Positions 37,272 to 44,945 of a DNA stretch of 64,000 bases are shown one piece after another. Both the position numbers and the translations under genes were made by a program. Source of the DNA: DASVTR01 sp036387475. GTDB taxonomy: Bacteria; Acidobacteriota; Blastocatellia; Pyrinomonadales; Pyrinomonadaceae. The stretch is taken from NCBI GenBank assembly GCA_036387475.1, contig DASVTR010000024.1, positions 1 through 64,000 on the forward strand. The letters are read 5' to 3'. A model generated the notes under the pieces. The model was not told where the DNA came from and made no database searches. It saw nothing but the letters and a program-made list of their open reading frames with translations. How positions within the stretch are numbered: the stretch's first letter is position 1; the number at the start of each line of letters is the position of its first letter.

Positions 37272-40200
37272 ATGACAATCAAACGCCTGACTATTATCAT
37301 GCTGTTCATTTCGCTCTTTAGCCCCGTGCTGGCACTCGCGCAGGAGAGAGGTAAAGCGCCGACTAAAGCTGTGAGTGCGGACAAGACTGCCGTGTTGCCA
37401 CCAATCAATTACACAGAATTCAAGCTGAAGAACGGCCTACGCGTTATCTTTCACGAAGACCGCTCGACGCCGATTGTCGCCGTCAACGTCTGGTATCACG
37501 TCGGCTCGAAGAACGAAGTGCCCGGTCGCACGGGCTTTGCACACCTCTTCGAGCACATGATGTTTCAAGGCTCATTGCATCACGACAATGATTACTTCGT
37601 GCCCTTGCAGGAAGCGGGCGGAGTCCTCAACGGCTCGACCAACGCAGATCGCACAAACTACTGGGAAGTCGTCCCCTCAAACTTTCTGGAACTCGCGCTC
37701 TGGCTCGAAGCAGACCGGATGGGTTATCTGCTCGAAGCTTTGACGGAAAAGAAGCTTGCCAACCAGCGCGACGTGGTGAAAAACGAGAAGCGGCAAAACT
37801 ACGACAATCGCCCCTACGGGCTTGTCGGAGCGCGTATCGCCGAGACGATGTATCCGCCCGATCATCCTTATCACTGGCTGACCATCGGCTCGCTCGACGA
37901 TTTGACCGCCGCATCGAAAGAGGATGTCTCAGACTTTTTCCGCCGCTACTACACGCCGAATAACGCGAGCCTCGTCATCGCCGGAGACTTTAATCCGAAG
38001 GAAGCGCGTGCGTTGGTCGAAAAATATTTTGGGCCAATCAAGAGCGGGCCGGAAGTTGTGCGGCCAAACCCGAAGCAGCCCGTGCTCGATAAAGAGATGC
38101 GTGTGACGATGGACGACCGCGTCTCGCTGCCGCGCGTTTACATCAGCTGGCACAGCGCGCCGCAATGGAGTGCGGACGAAGCGGCGCTCGATACGCTCGC
38201 TTTCGTTCTGGCGGGCGGCAAGGGTTCGCGGCTCTACAAGTCTCTCGTCTACGAAAAGCAGATTGCGCAGGACGTGACGGCCTTCAACAATGCGCGCGAG
38301 ATTGCCGGGCAGTTTCAAATCATCGCGACAGCCAAGCCCGGCAAGACGCTCGAAGAGTTAGAGCGAGCCATCAACGACGAGTTGGCGAAGATTAAGACAC
38401 AGCCTCCGACCGCCGAAGAGATGGAGCGCGGCTACAACGCGCGCGAGGCTTCGTTTATCTATAGCATGCAAACCGTCGGCGGCTTCGGCGGCAAGAGTGA
38501 CCAGTTAAACCAGTATGCCGTCTACACTGGCAAGCCCGATTATTTCCAGCAAGACCTCGAACGTTACCAGCGCGTGACGGCGGCGGATGTCACGGCGATG
38601 GCGAATAAATATCTGACGGACAAACGGCTTATCCTGACCGTCAGCCCGCGCGCGAAGGGCAAGCAGACGACGGGTGACCCCGTTCCGGCTGGCCCTGTCG
38701 GCGCGATGGCTTCTCCTTCGCAACAGACCGCCGGGCAACCTGCGCCCGTCGTGAGCGCGACGCCGACGGCGCGGCAGGTTGTGACGCCCGTTTCGCCTTT
38801 GACCCAGCCTGCGGGCGTGCAACCGCAAACCAAGACGGAAGCGTCCGCCACCGTTCCGGCGGGCGCAACGCCGCCAGCGACGACCGCTCAACGCACGGGC
38901 GAACCGGAAAAAGCGGACAAGTCAAAACTCGGCGGTCTCTACGTTCAGCCCGCGCCTCGGCCCGACCCTGCTTTTACGCTTCCGCAGTTGCAACGGCGCA
39001 AACTCTCCAATGGACTCGAAGTCCTGATTGTCGAGCAACACGAATTGCCGGTCGTCAACATGAGCCTTGTGCTAAAGACGGGCGGCGCGGCTGACCCGCC
39101 GGAGCGTTCGGGGCTGGCGAGTCTGACAGCCGCGCTGATTGACGAAGGAACAAAGACGCGTTCGGCGCTAGACATCTCGAACCAACTCTCAGCCATCGGC
39201 GCGAGCCTCAGCACAGGAGCAGACTGGGACTCTTCCGGCCTCAACCTGCTGACGCTGACCAAGCATCTTGACCGCGCGCTAGACATCTACGCGGATGTCA
39301 TCACCAACCCGACCTTTCCAGATAGTGAGTTGAGCTTGCAACGCAACTCGCGTCTTGCTTCGCTCTTACAACGCCGCGACAATGCAGACGCTATCGCCGC
39401 GCTCGCCTATGCCTCGTTGCTCTATGGACGCAATCATCCATACGGGCGCTCCATCATCGGCGACGAGGCATCAGTCGCGGCTCTCAAAAACGAAGACGTG
39501 CGGCGCTTCTACAACACTTACTATCGTCCCAACAATGCGGCGCTCATCGTCGTCGGCGATGTTAAGCCGGACGCGCTCGTAATACAGCTTGAACGCTCCT
39601 TCGCCAACTGGAAAAGCGCTGATGTGCCCGCTGTTGCTGTCAGTGAGCCGCCCTCGCGCGAGCGCGCCAACATTTATCTGGTGGACAAACCCGGCGCGGC
39701 GCAGAGCGTAATTAACATTGGACAAATCGGCGTGCCGCGCTCGACACCCGATTTCTTTCCGTTGATAGTAATGAACACGCTGCTCGGCGGGCAATTTACC
39801 TCGCGCGTCAACCTGAATTTGAGAGAAGACAAAGGCTACACCTATGGCGCGCGTACGTCGTTTGATTTTCGTCGCGGGGCGGGGCCGTTTGCGGCCAGCG
39901 CGGGCGTGCAGACGGCTGTGACGAAAGAAGCCGTTGCCGAATTTCTGAAGGAGTTGCGCGGCATTCGCGGCGAAAGGCCTGTGACGCCCGCCGAGCTTGA
40001 GTTTTCCAAGCAGGCGATCATACGCGGTTTTCCGCGTGGCTTTGAAACGCCCGACCAGATTGCCGGACGCCTGGCGTCGGTCGTCGTCTACAATCTGCCG
40101 GACAGCTATTTCAACGACTACATCGCGCAGGTGCGCGCCGTTAAGCTGGAAGACGTAATGCGCGTCGCCAATAAATATCTAGACCCTTCGAAGATGGCGA

Positions 40201-40343
40201 TTCTCGTCGTCGGCGACCGCAAAGTGATTGAACCGGGCCTGCGTCAGATTCCCGACATCGGCTCGTCGCTCGTGCTCGTTGATCCGGAAGGCCGCCCCAT
40301 CGGAGGCGACGGCGGCAGCGTTGACACCGGCGCGCGACCGTAA
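37272..40343 (+). CDS. Fused double M16 zinc peptidase, exported
   Basis: 1023 residues from the ATG at 37272, preceded by GAGGAG 7 bases away. The signal peptide ends ..LALAQ. The first M16 half (about 45-480) has the inverted zinc motif HLFEH at 91-95 and the downstream Glu in VVKNEKRQ. A linker rich in Pro, Ala, Thr and Val (about 490-560) joins a second M16 half whose equivalent position reads GLASLTAALIDEG, without the His residues. The active/inactive pairing is the normal architecture of M16B partners, here fused in one chain. It probably degrades peptides in the periplasm. Confidence 0.92.
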   Translation: MTIKRLTIIMLFISLFSPVLALAQERGKAPTKAVSADKTAVLPPINYTEFKLKNGLRVIFHEDRSTPIVAVNVWYHVGSKNEVPGRTGFAHLFEHMMFQGSLHHDNDYFVPLQEAGGVLNGSTNADRTNYWEVVPSNFLELALWLEADRMGYLLEALTEKKLANQRDVVKNEKRQNYDNRPYGLVGARIAETMYPPDHPYHWLTIGSLDDLTAASKEDVSDFFRRYYTPNNASLVIAGDFNPKEARALVEKYFGPIKSGPEVVRPNPKQPVLDKEMRVTMDDRVSLPRVYISWHSAPQWSADEAALDTLAFVLAGGKGSRLYKSLVYEKQIAQDVTAFNNAREIAGQFQIIATAKPGKTLEELERAINDELAKIKTQPPTAEEMERGYNAREASFIYSMQTVGGFGGKSDQLNQYAVYTGKPDYFQQDLERYQRVTAADVTAMANKYLTDKRLILTVSPRAKGKQTTGDPVPAGPVGAMASPSQQTAGQPAPVVSATPTARQVVTPVSPLTQPAGVQPQTKTEASATVPAGATPPATTAQRTGEPEKADKSKLGGLYVQPAPRPDPAFTLPQLQRRKLSNGLEVLIVEQHELPVVNMSLVLKTGGAADPPERSGLASLTAALIDEGTKTRSALDISNQLSAIGASLSTGADWDSSGLNLLTLTKHLDRALDIYADVITNPTFPDSELSLQRNSRLASLLQRRDNADAIAALAYASLLYGRNHPYGRSIIGDEASVAALKNEDVRRFYNTYYRPNNAALIVVGDVKPDALVIQLERSFANWKSADVPAVAVSEPPSRERANIYLVDKPGAAQSVINIGQIGVPRSTPDFFPLIVMNTLLGGQFTSRVNLNLREDKGYTYGARTSFDFRRGAGPFAASAGVQTAVTKEAVAEFLKELRGIRGERPVTPAELEFSKQAIIRGFPRGFETPDQIAGRLASVVVYNLPDSYFNDYIAQVRAVKLEDVMRVANKYLDPSKMAILVVGDRKVIEPGLRQIPDIGSSLVLVDPEGRPIGGDGGSVDTGARP

Positions 40344-40346
40344 ATT

Positions 40347-40430
40347 AAACGATGAAGTAGGAACGATGAACGATGAATGAAAGACTTGCTCTTAACAGTT
40401 CATCGTTCATCGTTGCGGCGTTCATCGTTT
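40347..40430. repeat. Heptad-repeat inverted repeat (cgatgaa units)
   Basis: Units of cgatgaa. 40362-40377 pairs exactly with 40399-40414 over 16 bases, and 40347-40356 with 40421-40430 over 10. It lies between the convergent M16 and acidic-protein genes and reaches the stop codon of the latter. Confidence 0.9.
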
Positions 40431-41067
40431 ACATCACCGGCTCATCCTTTTCGTCTTCCCATGAAGCGACTCTCGCTGCCGCATTATCGCGGCAGCTTTC
40501 CATCAACGCGACGAGGCATTGCATAAACCATGCTGAGGCTTGCAGCAAATCCGTTACACCGTCGTCATCGACCTCCAATTCCACTGTTGACTGCGGATGA
40601 GAGATGGTCTGCTTGAGTAAGAAAACCTCTTTGATTTGCGACCATCCCTCTTCGCTAATCGGAAGGACGTAGTCAGAATAATGAACGCGCGCGAAGGCGT
40701 TGAAGGCAAACTTGATTCTTTCCAACATCTGCTCCGCCGTCAGGCCCGGCTCGATCTCATCACCCTCGCCGAAGTCGTAGGCCTTCTCCAGTATCTCAAG
40801 CTCTTCGAGCGAAAAGACGACATCGCGTGAATCGCGCGCGACATAAGCGATGTAGGTCATGTGGTAAACAGTTCCTTCAATCATCTCGAAGACGGTGAGC
40901 GCACACATCCTGCGCCAGAACCAGTACCACTTACCTATCTCCTCCACTTCTTCATCTGTTTCATTCGTCGCCAGAGATTCCAGCGCTGCGGCGCACCTCT
41001 GCATGTCTGCGGCCAGCGCGCCGACGATATTCCAGAACTCTTCTATTGAGTAAGGCGGTTCTGCCAT
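40429..41067 (-). CDS. Acidic cytosolic protein of unknown function
   Basis: 212 residues from the ATG at 41067, which has TGAGGT 7 bases upstream (an ATG 24 bases earlier lacks one). Mostly alpha-helical and acidic, with conserved-looking aromatic clusters (GKWYWFWRRMCALTVFEMIEGTVYHMTYIAYVARD) and no signal or membrane span. Several features are reminiscent of HEPN-like helical bundles, but I cannot see a catalytic RxxxxH motif. I do not recognise the family. Confidence 0.75.
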   Translation of the reverse strand: MAEPPYSIEEFWNIVGALAADMQRCAAALESLATNETDEEVEEIGKWYWFWRRMCALTVFEMIEGTVYHMTYIAYVARDSRDVVFSLEELEILEKAYDFGEGDEIEPGLTAEQMLERIKFAFNAFARVHYSDYVLPISEEGWSQIKEVFLLKQTISHPQSTVELEVDDDGVTDLLQASAWFMQCLVALMESCRDNAAARVASWEDEKDEPVM

Positions 41068-41296
41068 GACTGTTACCTCATCAGGAAACAAACGTTTATG
41101 AGCAATACATCAATTCGTCACGTAATCATTCTCAAGCGCTGGCGCGAGCAGCGCGCCCTGGGATTTATTATAAGCCTGTTTCCAGACAATTCGTGCAACT
41201 ATCCGGGCGCGATGAGCAACTGAATCAATCAACCTTATTCGATTCGCCTCAGGCTAGCTGTGTGGCTCAACGGCTTGGATGTTAAAATAATCTGCA

Positions 41297-42379
41297 ATGA
41301 ATCAGGCAAGACATTTGACGGGATTATCGAAAGCGGAATTGACCGACTTTGTGCGCGAAATGGGCGAGCCGGATTACCGTGCGCGTCAAATCTTCGGCGC
41401 GCTTCATCATCGTCGTCTGCGCTCTTTCGATGAGATGATGGACTTGCCCAAAGATTTCCGCGCACGGCTCAACGAGAGCGCGACCGCAGCGACCCTGACG
41501 GTCGAATCGCGCTATATCTCCGACGACGGCACGCGCCGCTATCTCTTGAAGACGCACGATAATCTTCCGGTCGAGACGGTCTTTATTCCCGAAGAACGGC
41601 GCGACACCATCTGCTTTTCATCGCAATCGGGTTGCCCTCTGCAATGCTCCTTTTGCCTGACGGCGAAGCTCGGCCTCCTGCGCACATTGACGGCGGGCGA
41701 GATAGTCGAGCAGATAACAATTGCGCTCAACGATGCTTACGGCGAAAGCACGCCCACGCCGCGCGGGACAAACCTCGTCGCAATGGGAGCGGGCGAGCCT
41801 TTCCTGGCCTTCGAGCCGCTGATGAAAGCGTTGCGAATCATGGCCGACCCGGCGGGGCTTTACATCGTGCCTAATCGCGTGACAGTTTCGACCGCTGGCA
41901 TCGTGCCACGCATCAGGGAACTGGCGACCATAAGGGAGCGCCCGCATCTGGCTATCTCGCTGGCAGCGCCGACCGACGAGTTGCGAAATCAACTCATGCC
42001 GATCAACAAAAAGTGGCCGCTTGAAGAGTTGCTGGCGGCTTGCAGGGAGTTTGAGACATCGCTCAAGCCCGGCGAGCGTTTCACCTTCGAATATGTCATG
42101 CTGGATGACGTGAACGATTCAGACGAGCAGGCGCGACAACTCGCCAACCTGCTCAATCGTCATCAACTACGTGTCAAGGTCAACCTGATTCCGCACAACC
42201 CTGCAGACCCACTGCCCTATCGCCCCTCGACCCTGGAGCGCGTAGAGAGCTTCAAAGCCATCCTCGAAGCCAAAGGCATACACGCTTACGTGCGCCGCCC
42301 GCGCGGGCGCGACATCTACGCCGCCTGCGGCCAACTTGCCGCCCGCCGCACAACCAATCCCGTTCAATTGAATGCGTGA
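41297..42379 (+). CDS. rlmN: 23S rRNA (adenine-2503-C2)-methyltransferase RlmN
   Basis: 360 residues. The radical-SAM cluster motif CPLQCSFC supplies Cys113, Cys117 and Cys120. Cys106 and Cys344 (YAACGQLA) sit at the positions of the two catalytic cysteines of RlmN. Other family blocks are GAGEPFLAFEPLMKAL, VTVSTAGIVPRIREL, HLAISLAAPTDELRNQLMPINKKWPL and VNLIPHNP. It methylates 23S rRNA and some tRNAs. Its short upstream region has TTAAAAT ten bases from the start, so the mRNA leader may be very short. Confidence 0.93.
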   Translation: MNQARHLTGLSKAELTDFVREMGEPDYRARQIFGALHHRRLRSFDEMMDLPKDFRARLNESATAATLTVESRYISDDGTRRYLLKTHDNLPVETVFIPEERRDTICFSSQSGCPLQCSFCLTAKLGLLRTLTAGEIVEQITIALNDAYGESTPTPRGTNLVAMGAGEPFLAFEPLMKALRIMADPAGLYIVPNRVTVSTAGIVPRIRELATIRERPHLAISLAAPTDELRNQLMPINKKWPLEELLAACREFETSLKPGERFTFEYVMLDDVNDSDEQARQLANLLNRHQLRVKVNLIPHNPADPLPYRPSTLERVESFKAILEAKGIHAYVRRPRGRDIYAACGQLAARRTTNPVQLNA

Positions 42380-42414
42380 AAGTCTGTGAATAGTAGTTAA
42401 CAAGCGTGGCGATA

Positions 42415-42861
42415 ATGCTGAGCACAGAACAGATCGAACAACTTGATAGACTCTCTCAAATATTCCGCGCATCATTCCGGGCTGCATTACCCACACTGCC
42501 GCACCGTGAAGAATTTACAGATCGTTTGATTATTACTGTACCAGCCAAACATGCGGAGACTGGCGAATTGACAATTTATTTAGATGAAGACGAGATTACC
42601 GTAAATATCGGCACGTACTTTCATTGCCATTTTGAAGCATACATCTATGACGACCTCCCGGCAGAGGACGCCAAGCGCAAGGCCGTTCGCAGCGCAATCC
42701 AATACGTCACCGATTTTCTTGCGGATCGGATAGCGTTGCGGATAACTTTTGAGGATGGACAATATGCTCAATCGGGAACTTATTATCGAGACACAATTCC
42801 CAAACCTGCCGGAGCGAAAGATCAGGAATACGTATGGTCTGGGCCGTTAAAAGCAGCATGA
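42415..42861 (+). CDS. Hypothetical protein, possibly transferred
   Basis: 148 residues from the ATG at 42415 (GTG at 42406 is in frame). There is no signal or membrane helix. An alternating beta/alpha pattern is seen (RLIITVPAKHAETGELTIYLDEDEITVNIGTYFHCHFEAYIYDD). I do not recognise the family. The gene reads visibly richer in A/T than its neighbours, which may mean recent acquisition. It follows rlmN by 35 bases. Confidence 0.65.
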   Translation: MLSTEQIEQLDRLSQIFRASFRAALPTLPHREEFTDRLIITVPAKHAETGELTIYLDEDEITVNIGTYFHCHFEAYIYDDLPAEDAKRKAVRSAIQYVTDFLADRIALRITFEDGQYAQSGTYYRDTIPKPAGAKDQEYVWSGPLKAA

Positions 42862-42941
42862 CCTCTTTTTGCTTTTGTCTTTCCAGCTAGTTACAATTCA
42901 CGCGAACTCTTAAATCTGAAGGTGGCAAAGTTTTATCTAAC

Positions 42942-43523
42942 ATGAGACTAAAGATTTTCACACAGCGCTCGGCGCTCGGTTTCCTGGCAGCGATGCTGCT
43001 CCTTATTCCGGCAGACTTTTACGCGACAACGGCGTCGCGCCCCTCTCCGGCGCAGCCGAACATCGGCATTAATGGTTTTCTCTCGGTTGATAAAGCACAG
43101 CGCGGGCGCACCATTCAGGCGGCGGTCGTGATGGAAATTCCGCATGGCTATCACGTCAACTCGAACCGACCAGGAAGCAAATTTTCTATCCCGACCGCGC
43201 TCAAGATCGAAGCGCCGGGAGGCGTTCGCATTAGCCCTGTCAGCTATCCGCGCTCGCAGTTGCGCAAGTTCAATTTCTCCGAAGAGAGAATAGCCGTCTA
43301 CGAAGGCCGCGCCGTGCTCCGCTTCAACATTACGGTTCCGGCCAATTACCAGATAGGCGTGACTCGTTTGCGCGCGCGGCTCAAGTATCAAAGCTGTACC
43401 GATGAGGTCTGCTTTCAGCCCGTCACGCGCGAAATCAATCTGCCGCTGACCATCATTAACGCAAACGAATCTTATAGCCGCATCAACAACCATCTCTTCG
43501 GCGGCGGGCGAAGAAAAGGATGA
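42942..43523 (+). CDS. DsbD N-terminal-domain-like (alpha) periplasmic protein
   Basis: 193 residues with a signal peptide (LGFLAAMLLLIPADFYA). The rest matches the immunoglobulin-like DsbD alpha domain: IPHGYHVNSNRPGSKFSIPTALK, and the redox pair in YQSCTDEVCFQPVTREINLPL (Cys-x4-Cys). In DsbD this domain passes electrons to periplasmic thiol proteins. The transmembrane beta domain and thioredoxin gamma domain are missing here, so it would need a separate CcdA-like donor. Confidence 0.8.
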   Translation: MRLKIFTQRSALGFLAAMLLLIPADFYATTASRPSPAQPNIGINGFLSVDKAQRGRTIQAAVVMEIPHGYHVNSNRPGSKFSIPTALKIEAPGGVRISPVSYPRSQLRKFNFSEERIAVYEGRAVLRFNITVPANYQIGVTRLRARLKYQSCTDEVCFQPVTREINLPLTIINANESYSRINNHLFGGGRRKG

Positions 43524-43610
43524 GATACGACTACCAAGGCGACCAAAGCGATAAGAAACTACTTTTGTCTTGCTTTATTTCGGCGCGTCGCCGTGTCTCA
43601 CATCTGCGCG

Positions 43611-44477
43611 TTAACGCGTCTCGGTCATTGCGCCGATGACAGACATCAAGCGGCCTGTGCGCCCGTAGATGCTCTTTTCGCGGCGGTATGAGAAGAAGAG
43701 GTCTGTGCGGCAGATGGTGCAGAGCGGCGCTATGTGTATGCGCGACGCCGTGAGGCCCGCTGCCGCGAGTTGCTCTTGATTCGCTCTTTTCAAATCAATG
43801 CGCGCGTGATTCTCGCGCGTCGGCGTGAGTAGATGATCGGCGTCTGTAAACTTTTGCCGAAATGCTTCGATGACCTCGCCGCCGACTTCGTAGCAGCACG
43901 CGCCCGCCGCCGGGCCTATCGCAGCACGCACGTCCGCCGCACGCGTTCCGTATTCGGCGCTCATACGCTCAAGCGTGCGCGGAACGATTTCGTTGAGCGT
44001 GCCGCGCCACCCTGCATGAACGGCGGCGCAAGCGCCCGTGCGTGCATCGCCGAGGATAATGGGAACGCAATCGGCGGTCTTGACGCCGAGGAGGATGCGC
44101 GCCGCGCGCGTCGTGAGCGCATCACAGCGCGCCGATTCGCCGAGCGAATCCAAAGGCTCGCGCGCATCTTCCACATCGCGGACGACGCGCACGCTTGCGC
44201 CGTGTACCTGCCAGCAGGCGGCGAGAGTCCACTCGCCCTTGAACAGCTTGAGGAAGCGGCGGCGATTCTCATAAATGTTTTCGGCAGCATCGTCGTCAAA
44301 CCCTGCCAGGTTGAGCGCATCCTGCGGCATCGGGCTGACGCCTCCGAGCCGCGTCGAGAAGGCATTCGCAAAGCCTTCTTCTTCGAGCGTCGCGCAGATG
44401 AGCGCGCGCACGCCTTCAACTTCGCGCCAGTAAAAGCTAGCGCGAGAGAGTTCCACATCGTCTGTGATTATTTCCAT
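43611..44477 (-). CDS. pgeF: Peptidoglycan editing factor PgeF (YfiH/DUF152 laccase-like)
   Basis: 288 residues from the ATG at 44477. This start overlaps acpS on the other strand by 14 bases; a GTG at 44456 would remove the overlap and the family's N-terminus is variable. Zinc-site motifs of the family are present: CWQVHGA, KTADCVPIIL and AVHAGWRGT, with IGPAAGACCYEVGGEV. PgeF proteins hydrolyse misincorporated L-Ser from UDP-MurNAc in some bacteria and can act as purine nucleoside enzymes. Confidence 0.9.
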   Translation of the reverse strand: MEIITDDVELSRASFYWREVEGVRALICATLEEEGFANAFSTRLGGVSPMPQDALNLAGFDDDAAENIYENRRRFLKLFKGEWTLAACWQVHGASVRVVRDVEDAREPLDSLGESARCDALTTRAARILLGVKTADCVPIILGDARTGACAAVHAGWRGTLNEIVPRTLERMSAEYGTRAADVRAAIGPAAGACCYEVGGEVIEAFRQKFTDADHLLTPTRENHARIDLKRANQEQLAAAGLTASRIHIAPLCTICRTDLFFSYRREKSIYGRTGRLMSVIGAMTETR

Positions 44478-44847
44478 CGGAATAGACATCATCGAAGTTC
44501 AAAGGGTGCGTGAAGTCATCGAGCGCACGCCCCGTTTCGTCGAACGCGTGTATACCAGCGCCGAGCGCGCTTACTGCGATAATCGCGGAGCGGTGGCCGC
44601 ACAACATTATGCCGCACGCTTCGCAGCAAAAGAAGCCGCGCTCAAGGCGCTGCAAACCGGCTGGAGCGGCGGCATCGCCTGGCAGGACATCGAAATCACT
44701 TCCCTCGATTCAGGCGCGCCCATCATTCTCTTTCACGGACTCGTGCGTGAACTCTTCGAGCAATCGGGAGCAACGGCGGCGCACCTCTCCATCTCGCACA
44801 CGACCGAGCACGCCATCGCACAGGTCATTCTCGAACGCGCAGATTAG
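44464..44847 (+). CDS. acpS: Holo-[acyl-carrier-protein] synthase
   Basis: 127 residues from a GTG. The AcpS motifs are clear: SIGIDIIEVQRV with Asp8, RFAAKEAALKAL with Glu57 and SISHTTEHAIAQVIL. It transfers 4'-phosphopantetheine from CoA to acyl carrier protein. Its start lies inside the 5' end of pgeF on the opposite strand, so the two promoters must lie within each other's coding sequence. Confidence 0.93.
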   Translation: MIISIGIDIIEVQRVREVIERTPRFVERVYTSAERAYCDNRGAVAAQHYAARFAAKEAALKALQTGWSGGIAWQDIEITSLDSGAPIILFHGLVRELFEQSGATAAHLSISHTTEHAIAQVILERAD

Positions 44848-44886
44848 AGCAATTCCGCCAATCTGCCATCAAAGCCGACACAGAAT

Positions 44887-44925
44887 AAGGGCGAGCGATT
44901 TACACCTTTATCGCTCGCCCTTTCA
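44887..44925. terminator. Intrinsic terminator between convergent acpS and PBP genes
   Basis: A stem of 13 bases, aagggcgagcgat (44887-44899) with atcgctcgcccttt, with a 10-base loop and a following tttcacttta tract. It probably serves acpS and perhaps both sides. Confidence 0.8.
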
Positions 44926-44945
44926 CTTTAACCTTAGCTTATCCT

